Shown: one piece after another, positions 63,633 through 64,000 of the stretch | How positions within the stretch are numbered: the first letter of the stretch is position 1 | Layout of the letters: each line of letters starts with the position of its first letter | Source of the DNA: an uncultured Cytophagaceae bacterium | GTDB taxonomy: Bacteria; Bacteroidota; Bacteroidia; Cytophagales; Spirosomataceae | Reading direction: 5' to 3' | DNA: 64,000 nucleotides | NCBI GenBank assembly: GCA_903898715.1 | Contig: CAIUGL010000184.1 | Location: 1 to 64,000, forward strand | Made by a program: the position numbers and the translations under genes | Notes under the pieces: model-generated | What the model saw: only the letters and a program-made list of their open reading frames with translations | Database searches by the model: none | Told to the model about the DNA's origin: nothing

Positions 63633-63654
63633 ATGAATAACATAAACAAATGTA
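63633..63654 (-). promoter_or_regulatory. Candidate -7 box and operator-like palindrome of the GntR gene
   Basis: TACATTTG on the minus strand (63654-63647) is a full -7 match, 35 bases before the ATG. Directly downstream lies TTATG/CATAA (about 63631-63645), a small inverted repeat that could be the protein's own operator. No clear -33 box. Confidence 0.4.
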
Positions 63655-63834
63655 ATCCAACTACCCTGCTTTCGATTGGACAAATCTTTCAAATTTGTGG
63701 ACGATTCTTGCACTAAACCGCTTTTGAAAGAATTATACGTGAATTAATGGCTTTGTCGCGTGGAATATATACCGGTAAGTCGGCGTAACTTTTACCTTTA
63801 TTTTTCTAATTTAGACGTTCTATATTTTACGACT

Positions 63835-64000
63835 TTGCGGACTTTTTTGTGTTTCATTTGGCTTCTGATTTCAGCTTCCCTTCATGGGCAAGTGGGCAAT
63901 CGATTTGAGCGCTTATCTACCGCCTCAGGTTTATCTCAAAGTTCGGTTTACAAGATTATTCAAGACAAGAAAGGTTTTCTTTGGTTTGCTACGGCGGATG
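63835..64000 (+). CDS. Two-component-regulator propeller sensor (partial, runs off window)
   Basis: Open frame to the window end, 55 residues seen. TTG at 63835 gives LRTFLCFIWLLISASLHGQ, a likely signal peptide, then RFERLSTASGLSQSSVYKIIQDKKGFLWFATAD, the start of a two-component-regulator beta-propeller. Such proteins are often hybrid histidine kinases or other sensors for glycans. The TTG start is a best guess: no in-frame ATG lies in the open stretch after the stop codon at 63745-63747, and a GTG at 63760 is possible. TATATTTT (63821-63828) may be its -7 box. The rest of 63655-63834 has nothing recognisable. Confidence 0.7.
   Translation, partial: MRTFLCFIWLLISASLHGQVGNRFERLSTASGLSQSSVYKIIQDKKGFLWFATAD

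Noticed and set aside
1-64000. tRNA, rRNA, IS elements, prophage or toxin-antitoxin pairs
   Set aside because: Intergenic regions were read on both strands; no cloverleaf with TTCGA-type arm, transposase, integrase or toxin-like small pair was found.

Overview
The window reads as chromosome of a Gram-negative Bacteroidota, most likely of the order Cytophagales. The signs are Bacteroidota-type promoters (TAnnTTTG -7 boxes), a DUF2723 membrane glycosyltransferase-like protein, PorT-like small outer-membrane barrels, a THUMP-like methyltransferase, bacillithiol deacetylase BshB1, an M61 PDZ protease and many SurA/OmpA-type envelope proteins. I estimate GC by eye at a little over 40 %. I see no IS element, prophage, CRISPR array, tRNA or rRNA. 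Almost all of the DNA is coding, packed into short operons. The first gene (glycyl-tRNA synthetase) and the last (a two-component-regulator propeller protein) run off the window ends.

Layout. 1-9.1 kb: glyS; a coupled operon of GT9 glycosyltransferase, N-carbamoylputrescine amidase and an LTA-synthase-like sulfatase-fold protein; a minus-strand set trxB, M23/LysM peptidase, bshB1; and a DctA-like transporter. 9.1-20.3 kb: M61 protease, LolC/E-type permease, NamZ-type muramidase, guaA, pepT, gltA, rlpA, an OmpA/PD40 protein and queE. 20.3-31.5 kb: a five-gene operon (small lipoprotein, nadE, coaX, aguA, lipoprotein), two parvulin-type foldases, and the minus operon PhoD-like, OsmC, thyA. 31.5-43.7 kb: lysA, a membrane AraC regulator, a circularly permuted ATP-grasp protein, ogt, a PolX-like protein, a LOG protein, rpiB, a polytopic membrane protein, rbfA, a second LolC/E permease and a second DAACS transporter. 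43.7-64 kb: an uncharacterised coupled cluster ending in a methyltransferase, a molybdenum hydroxylase operon with its MocA-like partner, purL, truA, radA, two barrels, pheS, DUF2723, dnaJ/grpE, queG, a GntR regulator and the start of the propeller sensor.

Several pathways are present in pieces: agmatine to putrescine (aguA and aguB, about 20 kb apart), queuosine (queE, queG), thiol redox (trxB, bshB1, OsmC), murein turnover (M23, NamZ, RlpA) and outer-membrane biogenesis (two parvulin foldases, LolC/E permeases, barrels).

No obvious new enzymatic or defence system is present. The most unusual signal is non-coding. Tandem heptanucleotide arrays of two sequence families (GTTRGAC and GAGGTAA, read with the gene) sit directly 3' of stop codons, always in the same orientation relative to the upstream gene, and often flank intrinsic terminators so that convergent gene pairs carry giant imperfect palindromes. 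A second family of composite palindromic elements whose hairpin sequences change while pairing is kept lies around the AraC-type regulator gene. Convergent pairs without such arrays mostly overlap at their stop codons, four of them sharing a 4-bp palindromic stop. Other points of interest are a parvulin-OmpA fusion, a PolX with lost polymerase aspartates, and promoters so close to start codons that leaderless mRNAs are predicted.
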